Below the pieces are notes generated by a model. That model had not been told where the DNA came from, did no database searches, and worked only from the letters and a program-made list of their open reading frames with translations. From Pleomorphomonas koreensis DSM 23070 (lineage in GTDB: Bacteria > Pseudomonadota > Alphaproteobacteria > Rhizobiales > Pleomorphomonadaceae), in assembly GCF_000425185.1 (NCBI RefSeq), contig NZ_AULH01000012.1, forward strand, positions 116,243-180,242: DNA of 64,000 nucleotides, read 5' to 3'. Shown here one piece after another: positions 1 through 8,323 of the stretch (position 1 is its first letter; each line of letters starts with the position of its first letter). A program made the position numbers and the translations under genes.

Positions 1-599
1 GGGCGCTGACCCGGCGCGGCGTGCTCGGCACGGTGATGGACGGCCTGAGGGCGGCGCGCGAGGCCGGGCTCAAGGTCAAGCTGAACACGGTGGCGCTCAA
101 GGGTATCACCGAGACGGAAATCTTCGACCTCATCGACTTCGCCCACGGCCACGGCATGGACCTGACGCTGATCGAGACCATGCCGCTCGGTGACGTCGGC
201 GTCGACCGGACCGACCAGTACCTGCCGCTCACCGAACTCAGGCGCATCATCGAGCGCCGGTTCACGTTGACCGACACGCCCGAACGATCCGGCGGCCCGG
301 CCCGCTACGCCCGCGTCGCCGAGACCGGCGGCCGGCTCGGCTTCATCACGCCGATGACCCATAACTTCTGCGACAGCTGCAACCGCGTCCGCGTCAGCGC
401 TACCGGCGTCCTCTACACCTGCCTCGGCCAGGAGGAGCACACCGACCTGCGGTCGGCCCTGCGCGGCTCGGAAGGCGACGATCTGTTGAACGCCGCGCTG
501 GAGCGCGCCATAGACCTCAAGCCGAAGGGGCACGACTTCGCCATCGGCCCGGACCGCCGTCCCGCGCTCGGGCGCCATATGTCGGCGCTCGGCGGATGA
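1..599 (+). CDS. moaA: GTP 3',8-cyclase MoaA, C-terminal part (partial)
   Basis: Radical-SAM enzyme of molybdenum cofactor synthesis that converts GTP to the 3',8-cyclo intermediate. The gene enters from before the window; the first complete codon is at base 3. What is visible is the C-terminal half: a stretch ending in [14 protein letters not shown]...TCLG gives the C-x2-C-x13-C ligands of the second [4Fe-4S] cluster that binds GTP. The protein ends in the paired glycines (SALGG) needed for MoaA activity in this family. The N-terminal CxxxCxxC radical-SAM motif lies outside the window. No molybdenum genes follow on this side. Identification is firm; the N-terminus cannot be judged. Confidence 0.95.
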   Translation, partial: ALTRRGVLGTVMDGLRAAREAGLKVKLNTVALKGITETEIFDLIDFAHGHGMDLTLIETMPLGDVGVDRTDQYLPLTELRRIIERRFTLTDTPERSGGPARYARVAETGGRLGFITPMTHNFCDSCNRVRVSATGVLYTCLGQEEHTDLRSALRGSEGDDLLNAALERAIDLKPKGHDFAIGPDRRPALGRHMSALGG

Positions 600-1029
600 C
601 CGCAAGGCGCGACGCCTCCGGCGCCTGAACTCGCACCCAGCAAATTCAATGCGTTGCCGGACCTCCGGATAGTTCCGAAGGCGGTCGGTCGATCGCGCAG
701 AGAAGCTCCCCCTCATCAGGCGGCCGGCCAGGGGCCGATTGCCGCCATCTCCGGGCTCGGCCGGGCGGCGACAGGCTCGACGGGGCAGGCCAGGAAGGTG
801 TCGCGCCCCTCTGGTGACGCGCTCGGCATGGCGCAAGACCGGCATGATGCCCGCTTTGCGATCTCTGGCTGGCCTCTCCGGTCCTGCCGGGCGGCCGGTG
901 TGCAGGATTGTCCATGAGCTTGGCGATAGCTGTGACTACTCATCGACAGGGCGCGTGCGGTATGGTGAGGATAACGATCATAGCGGTAGCCCGCGGCAGG
1001 CGGACACCAGACAAGGGAGTTGAAAGCCG
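600..1029. other. Intergenic stretch without recognised gene
   Basis: About 430 bases between moaA and the FGGY kinase. Open frames here overlap on both strands, have biased arginine/proline-rich translations, no ribosome site and no family resemblance. A Shine-Dalgarno-like GGAG at 1016-1019 belongs to the kinase downstream. I see no convincing promoter, terminator or RNA gene. Confidence 0.5.
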
Positions 1030-2631
1030 ATGACGCGTGAGGGGAGCAGCATGGCCGAGGCGATCGCCAACGGCCAGACATCGCTGGGAATCGAACTCGG
1101 ATCCACCAACATCAAGGCTTGCCTCGTCGGGCCGGACCATCAGGTGATCGCCACCGGCAGCCACGGCTGGGAAAACCAGTTCGTCGACCGCCTGTGGACC
1201 TATTCCGAAGAGGCAATCTGGGCCGGCCTGCAGGCCGCCTTCGCCGCGCTCCGCGCCGATGTCGAGAAGCGCCACGGCGTGCCGCTGACCCGCATCGGCG
1301 CGCTGGGTTTCTCGGCGATGATGCACGGCTATCTCGCCTTCGACGCGGCCGGCAAGCTGCTGGTTCCCTTCCGCACCTGGCGCAATACCAACACCGAGCG
1401 CGCCGCCGCCGAACTGACCGGCACGCTGGGCTTCAACTTCCCGCTCCGCTGGTCGGCCTCGCATCTCTATCAGGCGGTGATCGACAAGGAGCCGCACGTC
1501 GCCGACGTCGCCTTCATCACCACGCTCGCCGGCTTTGTGCACTGGCGTCTGACGGGCCGGAAGGTGATCGGCGTCGGCGATGCTTCGGGCATGTTTCCGA
1601 TCGACGCGGCCACGCATGACTATGACGCGCCGATGCTGAAGCGGTTCGGCGAGATGGTCGCCGCCCACCGGCCGGGCCTCGACGCCGCCGCGCTGTTCCC
1701 CAAGGTTCTGGTGGCCGGTGAAGATGCGGGCGCGCTGACCGCCGAAGGCGCCGCGCTGCTCGATCCGACGGGCAAGCTGCAGCCGGGCGCGCCGGTCTGC
1801 CCGCCCGAGGGCGATGCCGGCACCGGCATGGTGGCGACCAACGCCGTCGCCCCGCGCACCGGCAACATCAGCGCCGGCACCTCGATCTTCGCCATGGTGG
1901 TGCTGGAGAAGCCGCTGACCACCGTGCACGAGGAACTGGACATCGTCACCACGCCGGCCGGCGATCTCGTTGCCATGGTCCACTGCAACAACGGCGCCAG
2001 CGAGCTTGGCACCTGGGCGGGGGTGTTCACCGAGTTCGCCAAGGCCATCGGCGCCAAGGCCGACGCCAATGCCGTGTTCGGCGCGCTGTTCGCCGCGGCA
2101 CTGGAAGGCGAGGCGGACGGCGGCGGGCTGATCGCCTACAACTATCTCGCCGGCGAACCGATCACCGGCCTCACCGAGGGGCGTCCGCTGGTGGTGCGTA
2201 CCCCCGGCAGCCGCCTGACGCTGGCCAACTTCATGCGCACCCAGCTCTACGCCGCCTTCGGCACGCTGAGCCTCGGCATGAACGTGCTGCATGGCGAGGG
2301 CGTGAAGCTCGATTCGATGTTCGCGCACGGCGGCATGTTCCGGACGGCCGGCGTCGCGCAGCGCCTGCTGGCCGCCGCCATCGGCGCGCCGGTGACGGTG
2401 GGCGACACGGCGAGCGAGGGCGGCGCCTGGGGCATCGCCGTGCTGGCCGAGTACCTGAGGAGCGGCGCCGGCAAGGGGCTGGGCGACTATCTGGCGGAGC
2501 GTGTGTTCGCCAGCGCCAAGCTCGATGTCGCCAAGCCTGATCCGGCCGATGTGGCGGGCTATGCCGCGTGGCTGAAGCAGTATGAGGCGGGGCTGGCGAT
2601 CGAGAAGGCGGCGGCGGAAGCCATCAGCTAA
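1030..2631 (+). CDS. FGGY-family carbohydrate kinase, substrate unknown
   Basis: Predicted ATP-dependent sugar or polyol kinase of the FGGY family (xylulokinase, ribulokinase and relatives), 533 residues, close to the usual 480-550. The N-terminal phosphate-binding segment GIELGSTNIKA is at residues 20-30. A second actin-fold segment with GNISAGTSIFAM lies in the middle, and a C-terminal AHGGMFRT and ASEGGAWGIA provide the adenosine-site glycines. Two starts are possible: ATG 1030, with GGAG ten bases upstream, or ATG 1051, with GGGGAG only four bases upstream; the longer form is given. The gene stands alone, with unrelated neighbours on both sides, so the substrate cannot be inferred. It is clearly different from the xylulokinase-like gene at 32.9-34.4 kb. 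Confidence 0.85.
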   Translation: MTREGSSMAEAIANGQTSLGIELGSTNIKACLVGPDHQVIATGSHGWENQFVDRLWTYSEEAIWAGLQAAFAALRADVEKRHGVPLTRIGALGFSAMMHGYLAFDAAGKLLVPFRTWRNTNTERAAAELTGTLGFNFPLRWSASHLYQAVIDKEPHVADVAFITTLAGFVHWRLTGRKVIGVGDASGMFPIDAATHDYDAPMLKRFGEMVAAHRPGLDAAALFPKVLVAGEDAGALTAEGAALLDPTGKLQPGAPVCPPEGDAGTGMVATNAVAPRTGNISAGTSIFAMVVLEKPLTTVHEELDIVTTPAGDLVAMVHCNNGASELGTWAGVFTEFAKAIGAKADANAVFGALFAAALEGEADGGGLIAYNYLAGEPITGLTEGRPLVVRTPGSRLTLANFMRTQLYAAFGTLSLGMNVLHGEGVKLDSMFAHGGMFRTAGVAQRLLAAAIGAPVTVGDTASEGGAWGIAVLAEYLRSGAGKGLGDYLAERVFASAKLDVAKPDPADVAGYAAWLKQYEAGLAIEKAAAEAIS

Positions 2632-2719
2632 GCATCCGGCTCGGGCGCGCGAGGCTTCCCGGATCGAAGCGCAGCTGGAAAACTGGCGCGGCGGCTCGGC
2701 TCTTGCCGGCCGCCGCCCG

Positions 2720-4684
2720 TCAGACGCCGAACGGATAGGTCTCGGCCGCATCGGCCGGCGTGTGCGGCTCCGGTCCGAGCGGCGTGACGGCGGTCGTCGT
2801 GTCGAACCAGACGTAGGCGTCGAATTGCCGCGACGGCGCGGCATCCTGGTAGTGGCTGAGGCGCTCGCTGCCGGGCAGGTAGATGACGCCGATGAAGCGC
2901 TGTGGCAGCGGCTGCGCCAGACGGGCGCGCAGCGTATCGTCGCCGTGGAAATCGAGCAGGAAGCGTGCCGGCCCGGCCGCGTGGCAGAGGCTCTCGAAGC
3001 TGTCGCCGGCCGACGGCTGCACCGGCATGATCGCCATCCGGGCGCCCCAGTCCGAGGCGGCGGCGACGGTGCCGGCGTGGGTGCCGAAGCCGATCAGCGC
3101 CACGGCGTCGCCGAAGCGCTCGCGGCAGAGCTGGCCGATGTTCAGCTCGTCGCGCAGCGCGCCCATGTCGGTGTGGCGGGCATCGCCGATATGCGAATTG
3201 TGCGCCCACACCACCGCCTTGGCATCGGAGCCACGCGCATCGAGCAGCCGCTCTAGCGTATCGAACATCGCCCGGTCGCGCAGGTTCCAGGTCTCGGCGC
3301 CGCCGTAGTACATGGCGCGGTAGTAATGCTCGCCGGCCGCGACGAGCTGTGCGTTCTGGGCGGCGTCGAACAGGCCGTCACCCTCGTCGGTCGCCGCGGC
3401 ATCGAGCCGGCGGCCGAGCAGTTCGCGGCACTGGGCGACCACGGCCGCCTCGCAACTGCGGTAGCTCTGGGTGAGGACGGCACGGCCGTAGACGGCAGGA
3501 TCGCGCTGCCAGGGCGTCAGGCAGCCGTAGCGCTGGCGGGCCACGGCGGCCGCCGCCGGATCGACCCGGTCGAGATAGTCGAGCACGGCGGCGATCGAAC
3601 CGGAGAGGTTGTAGATGTCGAGGCCGAAGAAGCCGGCCCGCCGCTCCGGCGGCAGCTCCGCGTTGTGGCGACGCAGCCAGCCGACGAAAGCCTCTACCTC
3701 GACGTTGCGCCACATCCAGGTCGGGAAGCGCTGGAATGGCGGCTCGCCGCCGGCGGCCGGCCGATGACGGACATAGCGATCGACGGCGGCGGCATCCGGC
3801 CAGTCAGCCTCGACGGCGACGAGGCTGAAGCCGTGTTCCTCGATCAGATGGCGGGTGATGGCAGCGCGCGCCCGGTAGAACTCGGCGGTACCGTGCGTCG
3901 ATTCGCCGAGCAGTACCAACCGGCGGCCGGCGAAACGGTCGAACGCCCGGGCGAAGGCCGGGTCGTCGATCTCCGGCAGCGGTTCGGCGGCGGTGGCGAT
4001 CAGGTCCGCGAGGCGCGGCACGGCCGGCGGTGCGCCGCGCCAGCCCTCGGCGCCGATCAGCGGTACGAAATGCACGCCGCCGAGGCCCTCCGAGACGTAA
4101 TCCGTCTCGCTACGGCGCGTCACCTTCAGGAGGCGCTGCAACGTCTCCTCGCTGCCGACCGGCATCACCAGGCGGCCGCCGACGGCGAGCTGCCGCTTCA
4201 GCGCCTCCGGCACGCGCGGCCCGCCGGCCGACACGATGATGACGTCGAAGGGCGCCACCTCGGGCCAGCCCCGGCTGCCGTCGCCGGCCCGGATCTCCAC
4301 GTTGTCGTAGCCGAGCGCCGCGAGCCGCCGCCGGGCGGCGATGGCAAGCGGCGCATGTCGCTCGATGGCGTGCACCCGGCCGGCGATGCGGCTCAGCACG
4401 GCCGCCGCGTAGCCCGAGCCGGCGCCGACCTCCAGCACCCGGTCGCCTGGTTGCACCGCCGCCGCGGCGATCATCAGCGCCACGACATACGGCTGCGAGA
4501 TGGTCTGTCCCTCGCCGATCGGCAGCGGTTCGTCGTCGTAGGCGGACGCCTCGGATCCCGCCATGACGAAAGCCTCGCGCGGGACCTCGGCCATGGCGGC
4601 GAGTACGGCGGCGTCGCGCACGCCACGCCGCGCGATCTGGGCCTCCACCATGTGCTGTCGGTCCTTGGCGAGGTCGGCGGACAT
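2720..4684 (-). CDS. Protein-L-isoaspartate O-methyltransferase fused to erythromycin-esterase-like domain
   Basis: A 654-residue two-domain protein. Residues 1 to about 215 are a Pcm-type methyltransferase: EGQTISQPYVVALM, then the SAM-binding loop VLEVGAGSGYAAAVL and DVIIVSAGG, which repair isoaspartyl residues in aged proteins. From about residue 220 the sequence is an erythromycin-esterase/succinoglycan-biosynthesis type domain, with LVLLGESTHGTAEFY, VAVEADWPDA and WAHNSHIGDARHT supplying the conserved Glu and His residues of that family. It is the last gene of a leftward three-gene run, starting 6 bases after the stop of the gene upstream. Whether the second domain hydrolyses a macrolide or another ester is unknown; most such domains have no proven substrate. 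Confidence 0.9.
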   Translation of the reverse strand: MSADLAKDRQHMVEAQIARRGVRDAAVLAAMAEVPREAFVMAGSEASAYDDEPLPIGEGQTISQPYVVALMIAAAAVQPGDRVLEVGAGSGYAAAVLSRIAGRVHAIERHAPLAIAARRRLAALGYDNVEIRAGDGSRGWPEVAPFDVIIVSAGGPRVPEALKRQLAVGGRLVMPVGSEETLQRLLKVTRRSETDYVSEGLGGVHFVPLIGAEGWRGAPPAVPRLADLIATAAEPLPEIDDPAFARAFDRFAGRRLVLLGESTHGTAEFYRARAAITRHLIEEHGFSLVAVEADWPDAAAVDRYVRHRPAAGGEPPFQRFPTWMWRNVEVEAFVGWLRRHNAELPPERRAGFFGLDIYNLSGSIAAVLDYLDRVDPAAAAVARQRYGCLTPWQRDPAVYGRAVLTQSYRSCEAAVVAQCRELLGRRLDAAATDEGDGLFDAAQNAQLVAAGEHYYRAMYYGGAETWNLRDRAMFDTLERLLDARGSDAKAVVWAHNSHIGDARHTDMGALRDELNIGQLCRERFGDAVALIGFGTHAGTVAAASDWGARMAIMPVQPSAGDSFESLCHAAGPARFLLDFHGDDTLRARLAQPLPQRFIGVIYLPGSERLSHYQDAAPSRQFDAYVWFDTTTAVTPLGPEPHTPADAAETYPFGV

Positions 4685-4690
4685 CGGCGT

Positions 4691-4897
4691 CTACTTGTTG
4701 GTGCGGCCGACGTGGCGGGGATCGACGCCGCCCTGCTGGTTGAGATCGTTGGCGACGTCGCCCTCGACGGTGTTGTCGCCCTTGAGGAGTTCGTCATCCT
4801 CGGGCGTGGCGATGCCGGGCGACCGGCCGATGCCGGGATCCTCGACGAGGTCCTTGTCGGACGGCTTTTGCGTCTTGGGATGCTTGTCGGACGTCAT
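4691..4897 (-). CDS. Small hydrophilic hypothetical protein (68 aa)
   Basis: A 68-residue protein rich in Asp, Glu, Lys, Gly and Pro, with no membrane segment or signal peptide, predicted to be largely disordered. It is supported as a gene by its position: its ATG overlaps the stop of the upstream small gene in an ATGA junction, a GGGAGG lies before the start, and the methyltransferase-esterase fusion begins 6 bases after its stop. I do not recognise the family. The composition resembles small stress-associated proteins of rhizobial bacteria, but that is an impression only. The shared operon with a protein-repair enzyme makes a stress role plausible. Confidence 0.6.
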   Translation of the reverse strand: MTSDKHPKTQKPSDKDLVEDPGIGRSPGIATPEDDELLKGDNTVEGDVANDLNQQGGVDPRHVGRTNK

Positions 4898-5145
4898 GGC
4901 TTGCCTCCCTTGCCGGACTGGACGCGGTGCTTGTTGTGCTCGCTCTCCTGATGGACGCCGCGCGGCATGCGCCGTTCGTCACCGGCCGAGACCGGCGGCA
5001 CCGGCCCGTCCTGCCGCTCGGGCGGCGGTTGTCCGGCCGGCCGGTCGAGGTCGGCGCGTTCGTCGAATTCCGGGCCGGCATTGGCCGTCTCCACCCGCTT
5101 CTCGATGATGTCGAGCTGTTGCTCGTGGGTTCTCTTCGACTGCAT
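4894..5145 (-). CDS. Small charged hypothetical protein (83 aa)
   Basis: An 83-residue, strongly charged and polar protein with a short predicted helix near the N-terminus (EQQLDIIEKRVETANAG) and a Pro/Glu/Arg-rich remainder, probably disordered. It heads the leftward three-gene run. AGGAG sits seven bases before the ATG at 5145, which decides the start, and its stop overlaps the start of the next gene by four bases. No known domain is recognised. Its coupling with the 68-residue gene and with the isoaspartate repair fusion suggests a common stationary-phase or stress regulon, by inference. Confidence 0.6.
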   Translation of the reverse strand: MQSKRTHEQQLDIIEKRVETANAGPEFDERADLDRPAGQPPPERQDGPVPPVSAGDERRMPRGVHQESEHNKHRVQSGKGGKP

Positions 5146-5276
5146 GGCTTTGCTCCTGAAGTCGTCGGGAGTAGATTAACGTTTCGCTCCGGGGGTAGTT
5201 CCTCCTGTTGCGGGAACATCCGACCCCTCAGGGCATTGGTGCGTTGCCAAGCGTTTTCCAACGGAGGGAGGCCGAG

Positions 5277-5741
5277 ATGCCCCTAAGCCTGATCAGTCCG
5301 GCGTTTGCCGATGGCGCCCCGATCCCGCTCAAGTACAGCCGCGACGGCGACAATCTGTCGCCGGAACTGCGCTGGAGCGGCCTGCCGGACGGCACGCGCA
5401 GCCTGGCGCTGGTGGTCGAGGACCCGGATGCGCCGCGCGGCACATTCTACCACTGGGGCGTCTACAACGTGGCGCCCGACGTCGACCGTTTCCCGGAAAG
5501 CGTCGAGACCGGGCCGCTGAAGCATGTGGCGCCGGTGGTGGTGAACGACTTCGGCAACGCCCGCTACGATGGGCCGGAGCCGCCGCACGGGCATGGCGTT
5601 CATCACTACCACTTCCGCCTCTACGCGCTCGATGCGCCGTCGCTGCCGGTGCCGCGCACCGCCGACGTGCGGCAGCTCCGCCGGGAGGCGGAGAAGCACG
5701 CGCTGGCGGTCGCCGAACTGGTCGGTACCTACGAGCGGTGA
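5277..5741 (+). CDS. YbhB/YbcL family Raf-kinase-inhibitor-like (PEBP) protein
   Basis: A 154-residue protein of the phosphatidylethanolamine-binding family, with the expected compact length. Seen motifs are FADGAPIPLKYSRDGDN near the N-terminus, LALVVEDPDAPRGTFYHWGVYN around the ligand pocket (DPDAP and HW) and GPEPPHGHGVHHYHFRLYALD, which carries the conserved GxxPPxGxxHxYxF signature. The start at 5277 is chosen because GGAGGGAG lies just upstream and the family begins there; a longer frame from 5208 lacks support. There is no signal peptide, so it is probably cytosolic. Bacterial members have no settled function. It is divergent from the small-protein operon to its left. Confidence 0.92.
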   Translation: MPLSLISPAFADGAPIPLKYSRDGDNLSPELRWSGLPDGTRSLALVVEDPDAPRGTFYHWGVYNVAPDVDRFPESVETGPLKHVAPVVVNDFGNARYDGPEPPHGHGVHHYHFRLYALDAPSLPVPRTADVRQLRREAEKHALAVAELVGTYER

Positions 5742-5825
5742 TGCAAAAGAGAAACCGGCAACGGTCTCAATGGGCGGATGCGTCCGCGTCTTCGCGACTT
5801 GGCATGAGACGCGCCGGCGTATCCG

Positions 5826-6845
5826 TCACGCCCTGGCCGGCGGCCTCGTGCTGTCGCGGAATATCAGGTCGACCGGCCAGACTTCCTGGCTGGCCGACGC
5901 CGCCTTGCCGCCGAGGAGGTCGGCGACCATCTCGGCGATGCGCTCGCCGGCCTTGTGGATCGACGAGAAGGTGGTGGTCAGCGGCGGGTTGTGGGTCTCC
6001 GGCCGGATCGAGCTGATGCCGTCGTCATGGGCGATCACCGAGATGTCCGAGCCGATGGCGAGGCCGCGATCGCGGATCGCCCGGCAGGCGCCCATGGCCG
6101 AGAAGATGCTGGAACAGATGACGGCGGTCGGCGGCGTCTCGCTCGACAGCATGCCGGCGGTCAGCCGGTAGCCGGCCTCGTCGGTCATCACGTCGGAGTC
6201 GTTCAGCGCGTCCGGCGCCACAAGGCCGGCCGCGAGGAGGGCCGATCGCCAGCCGGCCTCGCGGTCGACGGCGAAGGACTGGCGCAAATCGCCGTTGACG
6301 AGGCCGATGCGCCGGTGGCCGAGGCCGATCAGCAGCTCGGCGGCTTGCCGGAAGGCCCCCTCGTTGTCGATGTCGAGGAAGGCGTAAGGGTGCGGCGCCC
6401 GCGTGCGACCGTGCACCACATAGGGAATGTCGAGCTTGTCGAGCAGCGACACGCGCGGGTCGGCGACCAGCGGGCCCGACAGCACCACCGCATCGACCGA
6501 TCGCCGCTGGGCGAGCCGCCGGTAGCTGGCCTCGGCGCTGTCGAAGCTGGCGCTGACCAGCACGTCCATCTGCCGGCGGGCGGCGCTGTTGGTGAGGCCG
6601 GACAGGAAGTCGGTGAACAGCGGGTCGAGCAGCGGATCGTTGCCGGACGGAAAGACGATGCCGATCGCCCCGGACTGACCTGTCGCCAGACGGTGGGCAT
6701 TGACGTTCGGCGAATAGCCGAACCGCCGCGCCGCCTCCAGCACCCGTTCGCGCGTGTCGGCGCTGACATCCCTGTAGCCGTTGAGGGCGCGACTGACCGT
6801 GCTCTGCGACAGCCCGAGATGACGCGACAGTTCCTTGAGATTCAT
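5826..6845 (-). CDS. LacI-family transcriptional regulator
   Basis: A 339-residue LacI/GalR-type repressor. The N-terminal helix-turn-helix is LKELSRHLGLSQSTVSRALNG (residues 3-23), followed by the hinge region NVNAHRLATGQSG and a periplasmic-binding-like sugar domain. The start at 6845 begins exactly at the helix-turn-helix as is normal for the family; an upstream in-frame start would add about 50 atypical residues. It is divergent from the amidase-like and phosphorylase genes. A perfect palindrome at 7080-7095 and a weaker one at 6922-6933 lie between them, so it very likely controls that pair and itself. The effector is probably a sugar or sugar phosphate related to the disaccharide phosphorylase. 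Confidence 0.92.
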   Translation of the reverse strand: MNLKELSRHLGLSQSTVSRALNGYRDVSADTRERVLEAARRFGYSPNVNAHRLATGQSGAIGIVFPSGNDPLLDPLFTDFLSGLTNSAARRQMDVLVSASFDSAEASYRRLAQRRSVDAVVLSGPLVADPRVSLLDKLDIPYVVHGRTRAPHPYAFLDIDNEGAFRQAAELLIGLGHRRIGLVNGDLRQSFAVDREAGWRSALLAAGLVAPDALNDSDVMTDEAGYRLTAGMLSSETPPTAVICSSIFSAMGACRAIRDRGLAIGSDISVIAHDDGISSIRPETHNPPLTTTFSSIHKAGERIAEMVADLLGGKAASASQEVWPVDLIFRDSTRPPARA

Positions 6846-6921
6846 GATCCGCCGGCAAGACAGGGAAGAAACCGCCTGTATAGCCGCCGCATCCTGGCTT
6901 GTACAGCTTGTTACGTGTTCC

Positions 6922-6933
6922 GGAAGCGCTTTC
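6922..6933. promoter_or_regulatory. Possible LacI-type operator near the regulator start
   Basis: The sequence GGAAGCGCTTTC contains a perfect AAGCGCTT core with the central CG typical of LacI/GalR operators and shares its AAGCGCTT core with the stronger site at 7080-7095. It lies 77 bases upstream of the regulator ATG, so it may serve autoregulation. Confidence 0.5.
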
Positions 6934-7050
6934 ATATGACGATTAGTATGCGCCTTGGAAAGAAAACGTTGCGAAAAGGCAGGAGAAGGCATGATGCCCT
7001 TCGGTCAATACGCTGGAATACGTGATCGAACACAACGCTGCGCAAATTCA

Positions 7051-7079
7051 TTGACAGCGACGGATGTCAATGTTAGGTG
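7051..7079 (+). promoter_or_regulatory. Candidate promoter of the amidase-like/phosphorylase unit
   Basis: A perfect TTGACA at 7051-7056 is followed, after 17 bases, by TAGGTG at 7074-7079, a weak -10. The LacI-type palindrome begins at the next base, so a bound repressor would cover the start point. The -10 is poor, so the exact start is uncertain. Confidence 0.5.
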
Positions 7080-7095
7080 CCAAAAGCGCTTTTGG
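7080..7095. promoter_or_regulatory. LacI-type operator, perfect 16-bp palindrome
   Basis: CCAAAAGCGCTTTTGG is a perfect palindrome with central CG, the form bound by LacI/GalR repressors. It sits between the divergent LacI-type gene and the amidase-like gene, 44 bases before the latter's ATG and directly after the candidate promoter. Confidence 0.8.
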
Positions 7096-7138
7096 TAGGG
7101 CTCAGGCCGTCGATCGGACAGTAGGGAGAGGAGTGCCG

Positions 7139-8284
7139 ATGAGCGCCCCCGTGTTGACGCTGGAAGATCTGCGCCGCCGTTTCGCACGGCATCCCGACGC
7201 CGTCCTCGACCTTGCGGACGATCTTGCCGCCCGCCTCGCCGCATCGGGCGATGCCGTCGTTGCGGCGCCGCTGCGCGCGGCGGCCGGCCATCTCCTCGCC
7301 CGCTGTCCCGATCCCACGGCCCTGCCGCTCTGGGGCGCGCCCTGCATCGTCGGCGCCAACATCGACGTCGCCGGTCTCGCCACCTCGGCTGGTCTGCCGG
7401 CGATTGATTTCCTGGCCGATTTCGACGCCGTGGCGATTGAGCGGCTGCGCGCCGCCGGCGCTCTCATTGTCGGCAAGGCGGCGGTCGATCCGCTCGGCCT
7501 CGACGCTTCGGCCGGCGCGGCTGCCGAGGCCGTCGCGGCCGGCCTTGCCGTCTTCGCCATTGCCAGCGACCGCACGGGCGCCGCCAGCCTCGACGCCGCC
7601 GGCCGAGGCGTGGTCGCCGTCAAGCCGACACCGGGGCGCGTCGGCACCGACGGCCTGTTCGGCACCGCGCCGGGGATCGATGGCATCACCATCCTTGCGG
7701 CCGACGTCGCCTCCGCCGTGGCCGTGCGCCGGGCGATCGAGGACGCCGAGCGGCGGCCGATGCCGGCGCCCGCTCGCCTCGGCCTCATCGGCAACGACGC
7801 CGCCGGCCACGCAGTTGCCGACCGGCTCGGCCTCGTGCCGCTGACCATCGATGCGGCCCCCTTCGTGGAGATCGCCGCGCTGACCGACGGCGACGTCTGG
7901 CTGTCCCCGAGGCTTGACGACGTCGAGGCGATCTTCATCGAGATGCCTGAACTGTTCCCGTCCGCCCTGCGGCCGCGCCTGTCCCGCGCCCTCGATTGCC
8001 CGGCCCGCGAGCTGGCCGGGGCGCAGCATCGCCTCGCCAGGCTGAAGCAGGCCGTCGAGACGGTTTTTGCCACCGTCGACCTGCTGCTGGTGCCGGCCGG
8101 CTCCGCTCCGGCCGGCTTCGTCAACGCTTGCGGCCTCGCCGCCGTCGCCTTGCCGGACGGCATGGCGCTGGTCGGCCCCGGCGGCAGCGACGACCGGCTG
8201 GCCGATGCCGCCGCAATTCTCGCCGAAATGTGCATCGCTCCACCGGTTGACATCGCGACGGCATGGCCGTTGGCTCGACCCTGA
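7139..8284 (+). CDS. Amidase-signature-like protein lacking catalytic residues
   Basis: A 381-residue protein whose N-terminal 210 residues align by eye with amidase-signature enzymes such as allophanate hydrolase: WGAPCIVGANIDVAGLATSAG (65-85) corresponds to the catalytic-lysine region, and AIASDRTGAASLDA followed by VKPTPGRVGTDGLFG (140-176) to the nucleophile region. The usual Lys of the VKDN motif is Gly72, the nucleophilic Ser of the TAGSGR motif is Ala148, and the GGSSSGSA loop is shortened and altered. Hydrolase activity is therefore unlikely. A GAGAGGAG ribosome site decides the ATG at 7139. It lies upstream of the phosphorylase-phosphoglucomutase gene in the same unit behind a LacI-type operator. 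A sugar-binding or regulatory role is possible but unproven. Confidence 0.75.
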   Translation: MSAPVLTLEDLRRRFARHPDAVLDLADDLAARLAASGDAVVAAPLRAAAGHLLARCPDPTALPLWGAPCIVGANIDVAGLATSAGLPAIDFLADFDAVAIERLRAAGALIVGKAAVDPLGLDASAGAAAEAVAAGLAVFAIASDRTGAASLDAAGRGVVAVKPTPGRVGTDGLFGTAPGIDGITILAADVASAVAVRRAIEDAERRPMPAPARLGLIGNDAAGHAVADRLGLVPLTIDAAPFVEIAALTDGDVWLSPRLDDVEAIFIEMPELFPSALRPRLSRALDCPARELAGAQHRLARLKQAVETVFATVDLLLVPAGSAPAGFVNACGLAAVALPDGMALVGPGGSDDRLADAAAILAEMCIAPPVDIATAWPLARP

Positions 8285-8323
8285 GTCGATCGCCGGTGGA
8301 AGACCATCCCCAAGGAGACTGAA

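Noticed and set aside
600..1029. Small genes on either strand after moaA
   Set aside because: Frames overlap one another, lack start signals and resemble no protein.
940..2844. Long antisense open frame opposite the FGGY kinase
   Set aside because: High GC removes stop codons opposite real genes; the translation is Arg/Gly/His-rich, with no family match, and the plus-strand kinase is convincing.
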